DNA of 53,572 bases from Neptuniibacter marinus (lineage in GTDB: Bacteria; Pseudomonadota; Gammaproteobacteria; Pseudomonadales; Balneatricaceae): assembly GCF_001597725.1 (NCBI RefSeq), contig NZ_LUTR01000022.1, forward strand, positions 1 through 53,572, in the 5' to 3' direction. The notes under the pieces were generated by a model that was not told the DNA's origin, made no database searches, and saw nothing but the letters and a program-made list of their open reading frames with translations. Made by a program: the position numbers and the translations under genes. Of the stretch, positions 9,809 through 18,273 are shown piece by piece (positions within the stretch are counted from its first letter, which is position 1; the number at the start of each line of letters is the position of its first letter).

Positions 9809-9972
9809 GCAGAGAGTGTTCAATTTTTTAGTAGAGATTGATTTTTTTATCTAGATGTCAATAAAGTGCTTGTAATCCTCGCTAGGAGTGGTACTACTGT
9901 AAGTGTAGAGGGGATATTGAAAGGCATTTTAATTGAGTCCCCTAATAGCAACATTGCATTAAGGATTTACAC

Positions 9973-10347
9973 ATGAACATTAAAATCACTCACCGCAATG
10001 CTAAAGTTTCTGACAATATGAAAGACAAAGTAGAAGCATGGCTAAACAACAGTCAGGAGCGTTATGAGGTTATTACTAGCGCCCATGTTATCTTAGAAAA
10101 AAATGATCGTGAGGATTTGGCAGAAGCTACTATTCATATTGCGGGCAAAGATATATTTGCTAAAGCGAGTGCCGATAATTTATATGCAGCACTTGATACT
10201 CTAGCGGATAAAATTGATCGCCAGCTAGATAAAATTCATCAGAAAAATGTTAATAAGAAAGGTGCGCAGAAACCAGCAACAGAGTCTGCTGTAGATGACG
10301 CTTTTGATGAAGACTATGATGAAGAAGAGATGACACTCGTTCAATAG
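9973..10347 (+). CDS. hpf: Ribosome hibernation promoting factor, short HPF/YfiA type
   Basis: The 124-residue protein begins MNIKITHRNAKVSDNMKDKV and has the beta-alpha-beta-beta-beta-alpha layout of HPF/RaiA. These proteins sit in the ribosomal A/P-site region of the 30S subunit and silence it in stationary phase. It lacks the long C-terminal dimerisation domain, so it is the short type, but its tail is acidic (DDAFDEDYDEEEM). It has a good ribosome binding site, TAAGGA. It stands alone, not in the usual rpoN-hpf-ptsN cluster, and has its own terminator. This could be the YfiA-like rather than the HPF paralogue. Confidence 0.85.
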   Translation: MNIKITHRNAKVSDNMKDKVEAWLNNSQERYEVITSAHVILEKNDREDLAEATIHIAGKDIFAKASADNLYAALDTLADKIDRQLDKIHQKNVNKKGAQKPATESAVDDAFDEDYDEEEMTLVQ

Positions 10348-10365
10348 GACTATTCATCTATAGAG

Positions 10366-10393
10366 AATGCCCAGCTTAAGCTGGGCATTTTTG
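10366..10393 (+). terminator. Intrinsic terminator of hpf
   Basis: A 24-base perfect palindrome centred on AAGCTT (arms AATGCCCAGCTT), followed by a T-rich run. It is placed directly after the hpf stop codon. Confidence 0.85.
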
Positions 10394-10522
10394 TATCTGA
10401 GTTAAAATTTAAAGTGCTTAGAAAGTCCTTTAATGTGTTCCATAGCTATTGTGATTTTGTAAGCTGCATATAAGGGCTCAATTTTAAAATCTACTCATAG
10501 TTATTTATGAAGGTGTTTTGCC

Positions 10523-11020
10523 ATGAATTCACTCTCGTCTGATATTAAAGTGTTAAGTGTAAAAGCAGATGAATGGGCTATTGTTTACCCTATGTGGGAG
10601 CACTTAATCTGTGAGTTACCGAGTTATCACTTCAATCCCTTTGGCAAACCGCTATTGGATGAACAGAGAGTCCATCTTAAAAACACATTACAGGGCTGTT
10701 TAGCTAAAGATGAGGCGGAAGTGTGTGTTGCTGTTAATGAAAATAATGAAATATGTGGCACGATAGCCGTTATTCAGAACACGCAGCGGGGATATGATCA
10801 ACCAAAGAGCGGGGTTCTTTTTAATCTTTGGGTTAATCCTCTAATGCGCCGCCATCAAATTGGTACCACTTTAGTCAAGTATGCAAAGGAGTGGTTGTTG
10901 GTACAGGGAGCGACCTCTATGCAAGTTGGCTGGCATCTTGATAATAGTATCGCGGCTTCTTTTTGGCTCAAGCAGGGATTTCGTCAATATGAATGTATAG
11001 CTGCCACTTTTTTGAATTGA
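10523..11020 (+). CDS. GNAT-family N-acetyltransferase
   Basis: The 165-residue protein has the GNAT fold. A central strand with the AcCoA-binding loop is seen at LWVNPLMRRHQIGTTLVKYAKEW (R/Q-x-x-G-x-G/T pattern, here RRHQIGTTL near residue 112), followed by a typical ASFWLKQGFRQYE beta-bulge segment near the C-terminus. It would transfer an acetyl group from acetyl-CoA to an unknown amine. The start ATG has an AAGGTG ribosome binding site. Neighbours give no hint of substrate. Confidence 0.8.
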   Translation: MNSLSSDIKVLSVKADEWAIVYPMWEHLICELPSYHFNPFGKPLLDEQRVHLKNTLQGCLAKDEAEVCVAVNENNEICGTIAVIQNTQRGYDQPKSGVLFNLWVNPLMRRHQIGTTLVKYAKEWLLVQGATSMQVGWHLDNSIAASFWLKQGFRQYECIAATFLN

Positions 11021-11162
11021 GTAGCACTAATTGGTGAGGCTCTAGGCAAATAAGCTTGTGTATATACATTGGTATGCTTTGCGAATGCAAGTTATGGGCT
11101 ATGTATATCAGCTATGTGTGTGAAATCAAAAAAAGTGATTTTTTTATCAATTAATTGCCAAA

Positions 11163-11180
11163 TTGTCATAAAACTGTAAT
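11163..11180 (+). promoter_or_regulatory. Pho box (PhoB binding site) upstream of DUF47-PiT operon
   Basis: TTGTCATAAAACTGTAAT matches the 18-bp Pho box consensus of two TGTCA-type 7-mers separated by AT-rich bases. A -10-like CATAAT follows at 11202-11207, about 22 bp downstream, the usual position for a PhoB-activated promoter lacking a -35 box. The operon is therefore probably induced by phosphate starvation. Confidence 0.75.
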
Positions 11181-11273
11181 TACTCAGCGTAACAAATCCG
11201 TCATAATTCGCGCGCCTGAGCATTTTGTTTTTTCCGCTCAAAAATGTTTTTTCGACTCATTAGGGTGCGTTGT

Positions 11274-11957
11274 ATGGTCTCTACCAATAATCCATTTTTG
11301 CAGATGTTTGCGCGTTCGCCGTTCAAACCTATGCAGGAACACATCGCTAAAGCGCAAGAATGTGCGATAGAGCTAATTCCTTTTTTTGAAGCTGTAATGG
11401 CTGATGATTGGGAAGAGGCTAAAAAAATTCAAAGAAAGATCGCCGTGCTTGAAGGCGATGCTGATGCAATGAAGAAAGATATTCGTCAGAACCTCCCGAA
11501 GAGTATTTTTCTACCTGTTCCCCGTACCGACCTATTAGAGCTTTTAAGAATGCAGGACAAAATTGCCAATCGGGCTAAAGACATTTCAGGTCTAATGCTT
11601 GGACGAGAAATGTCTATACCTGCGATTATTCAATCAGATATGACCGAGTATGTTCGCGTTGCTTTGGAAACATCAGAACAAGCTTTAACGGCGCTTAATG
11701 AACTTGATGAACTGGTTAATAGCGGATTTGGTGGCCATGAGATCAGTGTGATTGAGAAGATGCTAGATCAATTAGATGCGTTGGAACACCGTACTGATGA
11801 GCACGAGAGAGATATTCGTGCAAAGTTATTCAGTATTGAGAAAGAGTTACCGCCAATTGATGTCATGTTTTTATATCAGGTAATTACTTTGATAGGTGAT
11901 CTAGCTGATCGTGCTCAACAAGTCGGTAGCCGCTTGCAGCTACTCGTCGCTCGTTAA
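11274..11957 (+). CDS. DUF47/TIGR00153 PhoU-like phosphate transport accessory protein
   Basis: The 227-residue protein is all alpha-helical like PhoU and matches the DUF47 (YkaA) family, typically found next to PiT transporters. The start region NPFLQMFARSPFKPMQEHIAKAQ is characteristic, and acidic/His residues (EHRTDEHERDIRAKLF) near residue 175 are likely metal-binding. ATG 11274 is preferred over ATG 11244 because it gives the family-typical N-terminus. It is 17 bp ahead of the PiT gene, so the two are co-transcribed, and a Pho box lies upstream. It probably regulates the transporter. Confidence 0.88.
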   Translation: MVSTNNPFLQMFARSPFKPMQEHIAKAQECAIELIPFFEAVMADDWEEAKKIQRKIAVLEGDADAMKKDIRQNLPKSIFLPVPRTDLLELLRMQDKIANRAKDISGLMLGREMSIPAIIQSDMTEYVRVALETSEQALTALNELDELVNSGFGGHEISVIEKMLDQLDALEHRTDEHERDIRAKLFSIEKELPPIDVMFLYQVITLIGDLADRAQQVGSRLQLLVAR

Positions 11958-11974
11958 TTTGGTAGGTTATTAGA

Positions 11975-13240
11975 ATGGAAATTATTGCTCAGTACGGCGA
12001 CATAATCGTTATTCTTGCATGCGTATTTGGTTTCTTTATGGCTTGGGGTGTTGGTGCAAATGATGTTGCCAATGCAATGGGCACCTCGGTAGGTTCAAGG
12101 GCGTTAACACTTAAACAAGCGATTATGATCGCGATTATGTTTGAGTTTTTGGGTGCTTATTTAGCCGGTGGTGCCGTTACGGCAACAATTCGTAAAGGTA
12201 TTATTGACCCCAGTCTATTAGCAGGAACACCTGAGTTACTTGTGTTTGGTATGCTTTCAGCGCTTTTAGCTGCAGGTATCTGGTTACTGGTTGCTACGCA
12301 TTTTGGCTGGCCCGTTTCCACAACCCATTCGATTGTAGGTGCCATCGTTGGTTTTGCTGCAGTGGGTATCTCTGTTGATGCGGTCAACTGGGGTAAGGTT
12401 ACTAAGATTGTCGCAAGCTGGGTTGTTTCGCCGGTTACCGCGGGTTTGATTGCATTCTTCTTGTTTAGGAGTGTGCAACGCTTAGTTTTAGATACAAAAG
12501 ATCCCTTTATAAATGCTAAAAAGTATATTCCCGTTTATACCTTTTTAGTAGGGTTTATGGTCTCTATGGTGACCTTCATTAAAGGCCTGAAACATGTGGG
12601 GCTTGATTTTAGTTGGAGTGAAAGTGCTTTAGCATCATTAGCCATTGGTGTGATAGTTATGCTGATTGGTATACGGATGCAGAAAAACATTCAACCGGAC
12701 CCTGAAGCTGATCGTGATCATCACTTTGCGAGTGTTGAGAAGCTGTTTGGCATTTTGATGATGTTTACGGCGTGTGCAATGGCATTTGCTCATGGTTCTA
12801 ATGATGTGGCTAATGCGGTTGGTCCTTTGGCTGCGGTCGTTGGGGTTGTTGCTGCAGGCGGTGAAGTTGCACAGAAAACGGCGATGCCTGTATGGATCTT
12901 GCTATTGGGTGGTGCGGGTATTGTTGCAGGGCTAATTATGTATGGTCATAAGGTTATTGCAACAGTCGGTAGTAATATCACTGAATTAACGCCAAGTCGT
13001 GGTTTTGCTGCTACCTTAGCAGCTGCAACAACCGTTGTATTCGCTTCAGGCACGGGATTGCCTATCTCAACTACGCATACTTTGGTGGGAGCCGTGTTGG
13101 GTGTTGGTTTAGCGCGGGGTATGGCCGCGTTAAATATGCGTATTGTAGGTACGATCTTTGTATCATGGGTTGTCACGCTTCCCGCTGGTGCGGGTCTAGC
13201 CATAATATTCTTCTTTATGTTTAAGGGTATGTTTAGTTAG
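11975..13240 (+). CDS. pit: Inorganic phosphate transporter, PiT family
   Basis: The 421-residue inner-membrane protein carries the two inverted PiT signatures: GANDVANAMGTSVGSRALT near residue 27 and GSNDVANAVGPLAAV near residue 275. About ten hydrophobic segments are visible, with two GxPxSTTH motifs (GWPVSTTHSIVGA and GLPISTTHTLVGA). It moves phosphate as a metal-phosphate complex with H+ or Na+. It is the second gene of a DUF47-pit operon under a Pho box and ends in a strong terminator. Confidence 0.92.
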   Translation: MEIIAQYGDIIVILACVFGFFMAWGVGANDVANAMGTSVGSRALTLKQAIMIAIMFEFLGAYLAGGAVTATIRKGIIDPSLLAGTPELLVFGMLSALLAAGIWLLVATHFGWPVSTTHSIVGAIVGFAAVGISVDAVNWGKVTKIVASWVVSPVTAGLIAFFLFRSVQRLVLDTKDPFINAKKYIPVYTFLVGFMVSMVTFIKGLKHVGLDFSWSESALASLAIGVIVMLIGIRMQKNIQPDPEADRDHHFASVEKLFGILMMFTACAMAFAHGSNDVANAVGPLAAVVGVVAAGGEVAQKTAMPVWILLLGGAGIVAGLIMYGHKVIATVGSNITELTPSRGFAATLAAATTVVFASGTGLPISTTHTLVGAVLGVGLARGMAALNMRIVGTIFVSWVVTLPAGAGLAIIFFFMFKGMFS

Positions 13241-13260
13241 AACGAAAAAGATAATGAAGA

Positions 13261-13296
13261 AAGCCCTGTAATGAATGAATTACAGGGCTTTTTTTT
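13261..13296 (+). terminator. Intrinsic terminator of the DUF47-PiT operon
   Basis: Stem AAGCCCTGTAAT/ATTACAGGGCTT with a short loop, followed by a run of T residues. Confidence 0.9.
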
Positions 13297-13405
13297 ACTT
13301 AATGTTTAAAAAGGATCACAAAAAAGCTTATATTAATGTAAAATTTGTGCCCAATTTTTTGCTTTGGGTCTACCCAAAATCCAACCAGTAATATTCGGAA
13401 AAACA

Positions 13406-14839
13406 ATGCATACAGTTGAGAAGATCGGCGGTACTTCAATGAGCCGCTTTGAGGAGTTGATGGACACTATTTTGGTGGGTAAACGTACCGCTCCAGAAGA
13501 ACTGTATAACCGAATTTTTGTTGTGTCTGCGTATGGGGGGATTACCAATTACCTTCTAGAGCATAAAAAAACAGGTGAACCAGGGGTTTATGCACGGTTC
13601 GCTAATGCTGAGTCTGAACAAGCTTGGGTTGATGAGCTAAATAAAGTTCAAGCGCGTATGGAAGAGATTAATGCTGAACTTTTTGCAGATGCAGAGTTTG
13701 AGCGTAATGCCGCTGATAGCTTTGTAATCGAGCGACTGAATGATGTTCGTGATTGTATGAAAAGTTTACATCACTTGTGTACCTATGGGCATTTTCAGTT
13801 AGAAGAACACTTGATGAAAGTGCGAGAAATGTTGGCATCAATTGGTGAAGCTCATAGTGCATACAACTCGGTACTTGCTTTGCGCAAAGCAGGTATTAAT
13901 GCTCGTTTTGTTGATCTAACCGGTTGGCATATGGATCAACCTCTTCCCTTTGAGGAGATGATTCAGCAACAGTTTTCAGATGTCGATATTGCAAGTGAAA
14001 TGTTGATAGCGACAGGTTATACACATTGCGAAGAAGGGTTAATGAAAACCTTTGATCGTGGTTACAGTGAGATGACGTTTAGTATGATCGCTACAGTAAC
14101 CGGTGCAAACGAAGCAATTATTCATAAAGAGTATCATCTAAGTTCGGCGGACCCTATGTTGGTTGGGCCGGATAATGTGATGACTATAGGTGCTACGAAC
14201 TATGATGTGGCTGACCAGTTATCCAACTTAGGTATGGAAGCTATCCACCCTAAAGCGGCCAAAGGTCTACGTCGTAATGGCGTAAAACTACGTATTAAAA
14301 ATGCATTTGAGCCTGAACATGAAGGGACAATAATTAGCCAAGAATATCATAGCGATACACCTCGTGTTGAGATTGTTGCTGGGCGTAAAGATGTTTTCGG
14401 TATTGAAATATTTGACCAAGAGATGCTTGGTGATGCTGCTTATGATATTGAGATATCTAAGCTGCTTTCACAACTGAAGCTGTATGTAATTAATAAAGAT
14501 GCCGATGCAAACAGTATTACCTACTATGTAGGTGGCTCTCGTAAAATGGTTAATCGTGCAACACGTCTGATGGAAGAGATGTATCCCGAAGGTCAGATTC
14601 GCTTACATAATTTGGCTATAGTGTCTGCTATAGGCTCTCAGATGAAAGTTAAAGGTATTTTAGCTCGTACGGTTAGCGCATTAGCAGAAGCCGGGATCAA
14701 TGTAATGGCATTACATCAATCCATTCGTCAGGTTGAGATGCAATGTGTGGTTTCTGAGGAAGACTATGAGCAAGCGGTGATAGCGCTGCATGCTGCATTG
14801 ATTGAGCAGAGAGGCTCTTCAAAAAATTCTGCGGTTTAA
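13406..14839 (+). CDS. ask_ect: Aspartate kinase, ectoine-type (Ask_Ect)
   Basis: The 477-residue product begins MHTVEKIGGTSMSRFEELMD, the signature of the Ask_Ect subgroup that phosphorylates L-aspartate to feed ectoine osmolyte synthesis. The kinase domain covers about residues 1-290, including FDRGYSEMTFSMIA, and two ACT domains follow (near 330-400 and from SAIGSQMKVKGILART to the end). ATG 13406 gives the family N-terminus; the upstream ATG/TTG extension is rejected. Such genes usually sit directly after ectABC, but here the gene is alone, with its own terminator. Whether ectABC is elsewhere cannot be seen. Confidence 0.87.
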   Translation: MHTVEKIGGTSMSRFEELMDTILVGKRTAPEELYNRIFVVSAYGGITNYLLEHKKTGEPGVYARFANAESEQAWVDELNKVQARMEEINAELFADAEFERNAADSFVIERLNDVRDCMKSLHHLCTYGHFQLEEHLMKVREMLASIGEAHSAYNSVLALRKAGINARFVDLTGWHMDQPLPFEEMIQQQFSDVDIASEMLIATGYTHCEEGLMKTFDRGYSEMTFSMIATVTGANEAIIHKEYHLSSADPMLVGPDNVMTIGATNYDVADQLSNLGMEAIHPKAAKGLRRNGVKLRIKNAFEPEHEGTIISQEYHSDTPRVEIVAGRKDVFGIEIFDQEMLGDAAYDIEISKLLSQLKLYVINKDADANSITYYVGGSRKMVNRATRLMEEMYPEGQIRLHNLAIVSAIGSQMKVKGILARTVSALAEAGINVMALHQSIRQVEMQCVVSEEDYEQAVIALHAALIEQRGSSKNSAV

Positions 14840-14892
14840 GTTGCCTGGTTAAGTTACTTAGACTGCAGTTGCAACTGAGTTGCGACGTTTTA

Positions 14893-14936
14893 ACAGACTT
14901 GAATCTAGTTTATAGTTAGATTCAAGTCTGTTTTTC
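14893..14936 (+). terminator. Intrinsic terminator of the aspartate kinase gene
   Basis: A 15-bp perfect stem (ACAGACTTGAATCTA and its complement) with an eight-base loop, followed by T residues. Confidence 0.88.
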
Positions 14937-15042
14937 TATTCTATTGAAGACGACGTAGTCTTAATTTTTACCTAATGTATAGGTTTTCTATTATTAATAG
15001 CTATTATCCTGTGAGTTTCTGTAACTTATACTGAGTGATTTA

Positions 15043-15717
15043 ATGCCTTCCAATAATGATCAAAAGCAGCAGGATATAACACCTCAAGCGCGGGAGCATT
15101 TCTATGATGTACTATATGGACGTCGTGATGTCCGTGGCCAATTTCTAGCTGATGAGATCCCTGATGAAGTACTAACCAATATATTACATGCGGCTCACCA
15201 TGCGCCTTCCGTTGGTTTATCTCAGCCTTGGAACTTTATTCTTATTCGTGATCCGCAAAAACGGCAGAAAATTTATGAAGCCTTCGTTTCTGCTAACGAT
15301 GAAGCGGCACAGATGTTTGAGGGTGAACGGCGTAATAAATATCAAAGCCTAAAGCTACAAGGAATCCTTGATACACCGCTTAACGTCTGTATTACATGTG
15401 ATCGTGAACGGGGTGGACCTGTGGTTTTAGGTAAAACTCATCAAGTTGAGATGGATCTATATAGTACGGTGTGCGCCGTTCAAAATTTTTGGTTGGCTGC
15501 GCGTGCTGAAAATGTGGGTGTGGGATGGGTTTCAATTATAGAAAAAGAAACCCTGAGTGAGCTTTTGAATTTACCGGATGGCGTTGTGCCTGTAGCTTAC
15601 TTATGCGTAGGTTATGTTTCTGAGTTTTTAAAAAAACCTGAGCTTGAGCTTGCTGAGTGGGAAAAGCGAACCCAGCTAAAAGAGATGATTTTCACAGACT
15701 CTTGGGGAATTAAGTAA
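15043..15717 (+). CDS. bluB: 5,6-dimethylbenzimidazole synthase BluB
   Basis: The 224-residue nitroreductase-fold flavoprotein matches BluB, which breaks down FMNH2 with O2 to make the lower ligand of vitamin B12. Diagnostic segments include YGRRDVRGQF near residue 30, HHAPSVGLSQPWNFI near 55, and the later NVGVGWVSI stretch. The invariant catalytic Asp of BluB would be the one in RRDVR. No cobalamin riboswitch was seen in the 200 bp upstream, and no other B12 genes are nearby, so its regulation is unclear. Confidence 0.9.
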   Translation: MPSNNDQKQQDITPQAREHFYDVLYGRRDVRGQFLADEIPDEVLTNILHAAHHAPSVGLSQPWNFILIRDPQKRQKIYEAFVSANDEAAQMFEGERRNKYQSLKLQGILDTPLNVCITCDRERGGPVVLGKTHQVEMDLYSTVCAVQNFWLAARAENVGVGWVSIIEKETLSELLNLPDGVVPVAYLCVGYVSEFLKKPELELAEWEKRTQLKEMIFTDSWGIK

Positions 15718-15896
15718 ACAGTATGTTGTTTGCTTTTGACGGTATGTTCACTCTTAATAATGGATAAAGAGGAAAAGTGCATCTCTATTACTGTGCTAAA
15801 ACGGTTTATTTTAAACTCCAGAACAGTTGTGACTGGACTAAGTTTAGGTAGGCAGGTACTGTTCTCAAAACTGAATATTACAATAGGAGTTAAATG

Positions 15897-16178
15897 ATGG
15901 CTCGCGCAACTGCACGTCACATTTTGGTCGATACTGAAGAAAAATGTAACCAGCTTAAAGCTGAAATTGAGTCAGGTACTGACTTTGCTGAAGCCGCAAA
16001 AAAGCACTCTACATGCCCGTCTGGTGGTGAGGGTGGAGATTTAGGTTCTTTTGGCCGTGGTCAGATGGTTCCTGAGTTTGATACAGCTGTATTTACCGGT
16101 GATGTCGGTGTTGTTCAAGGCCCTATTAAAACTCAGTTTGGTTACCATCTTCTTGAAGTAACTAGCCGAGACGATTAA
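15897..16178 (+). CDS. ppiC: Peptidyl-prolyl cis-trans isomerase, small parvulin (PpiC)
   Basis: The 93-residue protein is a single parvulin domain: ARHILVDTEEKCNQLKAEIESG, then the FAEAAKKHSTCPSGGEGGDLGSF core and the C-terminal FGYHLLEV. There is no signal peptide, as in E. coli PpiC, so it is a cytosolic prolyl isomerase. Two ATG codons in tandem (15894 and 15897) are possible starts; the second gives better spacing to the AGGAG and the family-like MARATARHILV. A terminator follows. Confidence 0.9.
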   Translation: MARATARHILVDTEEKCNQLKAEIESGTDFAEAAKKHSTCPSGGEGGDLGSFGRGQMVPEFDTAVFTGDVGVVQGPIKTQFGYHLLEVTSRDD

Positions 16179-16187
16179 GTAGTCCGC

Positions 16188-16229
16188 ATTTGTAAAAAAG
16201 AGCAGTGAGTGATTAGTGCTCTTTTTTTG
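16188..16229 (+). terminator. Intrinsic terminator of ppiC
   Basis: Stem AAAAGAGCA/TGCTCTTTT with a 12-base loop, ending in T residues just after the ppiC stop codon. Confidence 0.82.
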
Positions 16230-16373
16230 TATCTAATTAATGCTACTGGGTTTGTCTAGGCTTCTTGTGAAGAATAAACTTATTAAATTAGTTATACCTG
16301 CGTGGGTGGAGCTGGTATCTTAGGCCTATATGCAGTGGAAGCCCTTTGCATGTAAAAAGTGGTATCGACAGGA

Positions 16374-16865
16374 ATGGTAGGGAAGCATTTTTATAAAATG
16401 GAATGGATTGCAGCAGTCCTAGTTATAGTAGTTTTACTGATCTTTGGTTTTATGTCGATGGCTTCAAAAGAAGGCAGGGCCGTCGGTTTGGTAAAGGGAC
16501 GTTTGGCACCTTGTGGGTCTAAGCCTAACTGTGTCTGTTCAGAGTACCCTGAAGATAAAAATCATTTTGTCGAGCCTTTTGTGATCCCCGCACAGGTTGA
16601 TAGTATAGAGTCTTTAAGTCTTCTGGTTAAAAACCTCGTTACTGAGGTTGGCGGAGACGTTCAATTAGAATCTTATACTTACATTTCTGCTATTTTTACT
16701 AGCACCTTATGGGGGTTTGTTGATGATTTTGAGGTGCGTATAGATATGGATACTCGGGAAATTAACTTCCGTTCGGCCTCACGTGTTGGACAATCGGACC
16801 TAGGGGTCAATGCAAAGCGGGTTGAACGATTCGTTGAGTTACTCGAGGAACGGATAGGGCGGTGA
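16374..16865 (+). CDS. DUF1499 family membrane-anchored protein
   Basis: This protein of about 163 residues has one N-terminal membrane segment (WIAAVLVIVVLLIFGFMSM) and then a DUF1499 domain with the characteristic LAPCGSKPNCVCSEYPEDK motif, which has three Cys residues, and FRSASRVGQSDLGVNAKRVE near the end. The function of DUF1499 is unknown; the soluble part would face the periplasm. Start choice is uncertain: GTG 16359, ATG 16374 and ATG 16398 are in frame and all have weak ribosome binding sites. Confidence 0.75.
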   Translation: MVGKHFYKMEWIAAVLVIVVLLIFGFMSMASKEGRAVGLVKGRLAPCGSKPNCVCSEYPEDKNHFVEPFVIPAQVDSIESLSLLVKNLVTEVGGDVQLESYTYISAIFTSTLWGFVDDFEVRIDMDTREINFRSASRVGQSDLGVNAKRVERFVELLEERIGR

Positions 16866-16908
16866 AATTAGCCAATCTAGCGTGTTACGTGATTGGCTAG
16901 GCATAAGT

Positions 16909-17454
16909 CTATCTTAGGTAGTTCTTACTGATCTCTCTAAAAGTATCAGTTCCTGCTTTCTGCATCCATTCAAATGCAACCATTTCTCGGCTTACAATGT
17001 ATATACCGCATTGACGCATGCGCTCCAATGCTAAAGCTTTATCTTTAGGATCTCTTGACGACACACAATCCGCCACAACATAGACTTCTCTTGCTTGCTG
17101 CTTTAATTGAATCGCTGTTTGTAAAACACAAACATGCGCTTCCATACCAACAACAACAACTTGATTTGGGCGTAGTGCGTTAATTTTTTCATTGCAGCTC
17201 GGTTCTGACATGCAGGAAAAGTGTTCTTTTTCCATTATCCCTTCTTCGGGTATAAGTTCTGCAATTTCCGGTATTGTGTGTCCTAAGCCTTGGGGGTATT
17301 GCTCGGATGTTAAAATAGGCACGTTAACTTTAGCGGCTATCTCGGTTAACCATCGAGTATTTTTAATGAGTTCAGTTGGTTCATCAATTGCTGGGACTAA
17401 TTTATCTTGAATATCGACAATCAATAGACATGATTTGTTTGGATGGATCAGCAT
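16909..17454 (-). CDS. Isochorismatase-family cysteine hydrolase
   Basis: The 181-residue protein carries the catalytic triad pattern of the isochorismatase/YcaC family: Asp14 in LLIVDIQDKL, a Lys in IMEKEHFSC near residue 77, and the nucleophilic Cys in VVVGMEAHVCVLQTA near 110. A cis-peptide region VVGMEAHV precedes the Cys. The family hydrolyses amides or vinyl ethers; the substrate is unknown. It is 27 bp downstream of the DUF2889 gene on the same strand, so the two are likely co-transcribed. Confidence 0.85.
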   Translation of the reverse strand: MLIHPNKSCLLIVDIQDKLVPAIDEPTELIKNTRWLTEIAAKVNVPILTSEQYPQGLGHTIPEIAELIPEEGIMEKEHFSCMSEPSCNEKINALRPNQVVVVGMEAHVCVLQTAIQLKQQAREVYVVADCVSSRDPKDKALALERMRQCGIYIVSREMVAFEWMQKAGTDTFREISKNYLR

Positions 17455-17481
17455 AATTAAGTCTCATGTAACGGTTATTAG

Positions 17482-18096
17482 TTAAAACTCATCAGTTGAT
17501 TCGGTTGCTTTGACTGAGTTTGTAGGAATTATTTTATTATTATCATGCTCATAAAAATGAGGCCAGTACTCTTTGACGACAGGGCCATTAGCCGCAAGTG
17601 CGTGACAGGTATCTAGCATAGGTGGCTTTTTGTCGCCATCTTGCCAGAAGTTTTCCGCTAATTCACGTTCTTGGTGAGTTGCTTGGAAGGCGGTTGTTGC
17701 TAAAGGTCCAAGTAATTCAAGCAGGTGTGTGCATCCCCCGCGTCCAGAAAAGAGTGATTTTATTTTACCTGTAAAGCCCCGTGCTATTTGCAGTCCAATA
17801 AGTTGCTTATAGGCTTCGGTAATTTGTTTACAGCCACTGAAGGGGGTGTAATCCATCGAAGCGACCGCATCTAGTATATTGAGATCCATATCAATGGTGA
17901 TACGTACAGACATTCCATGCAAAGGCTCCCCAGGGGGAATGATGCCGTTCTCTCTGTCTTTGTAATCCATGCTAAACGTTTTTGTGTCGATGAGATGGGC
18001 TTCAATGTCCCATAAACCGTCTTCACGTTTAAAACCTTCACAAATAACGCGGCGGGTATGTTTGAGTGAACGGGCAGAGGCTATAGGTAATGGCAT
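17482..18096 (-). CDS. DUF2889 domain protein
   Basis: The 204-residue protein matches DUF2889: the N-terminal TRRVICEGFKREDGLWDIEAHL motif, the central PFSGCKQITEAYKQLIGLQIARGF, and RGGCTHLLELLGPLATTAFQA near residue 135. No membrane segment or signal peptide is visible. The function is unknown. It is the first gene of a likely two-gene unit with the isochorismatase-like hydrolase. Confidence 0.83.
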   Translation of the reverse strand: MPLPIASARSLKHTRRVICEGFKREDGLWDIEAHLIDTKTFSMDYKDRENGIIPPGEPLHGMSVRITIDMDLNILDAVASMDYTPFSGCKQITEAYKQLIGLQIARGFTGKIKSLFSGRGGCTHLLELLGPLATTAFQATHQERELAENFWQDGDKKPPMLDTCHALAANGPVVKEYWPHFYEHDNNKIIPTNSVKATESTDEF

Positions 18097-18213
18097 AAAT
18101 AGATAAACACTATGGTCTGACAGCCTATTGAACGACTGTTGCGGAAGTTATTAGATTATTTTAAAGCTTATTTAGACTGAGAACATTATAAACTTTGGTG
18201 TGCGGCTAAAGGC

Positions 18214-18241
18214 AATAAAAAAGGCAACACTCTGTTGCCTT
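18214..18241 (-). terminator. Intrinsic terminator of the HDOD/EAL-like gene
   Basis: On the minus strand the stem AAGGCAACA/TGTTGCCTT with a tiny loop is followed by T residues, about 30 bp after the stop. Confidence 0.85.
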
Positions 18242-18273
18242 AAATAGATAATCAAAATATAGACAACGTTTAT

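Noticed and set aside
14940-15042. Cobalamin riboswitch before bluB
   Set aside because: The short leader lacks the B12-box and the needed length of structured RNA.
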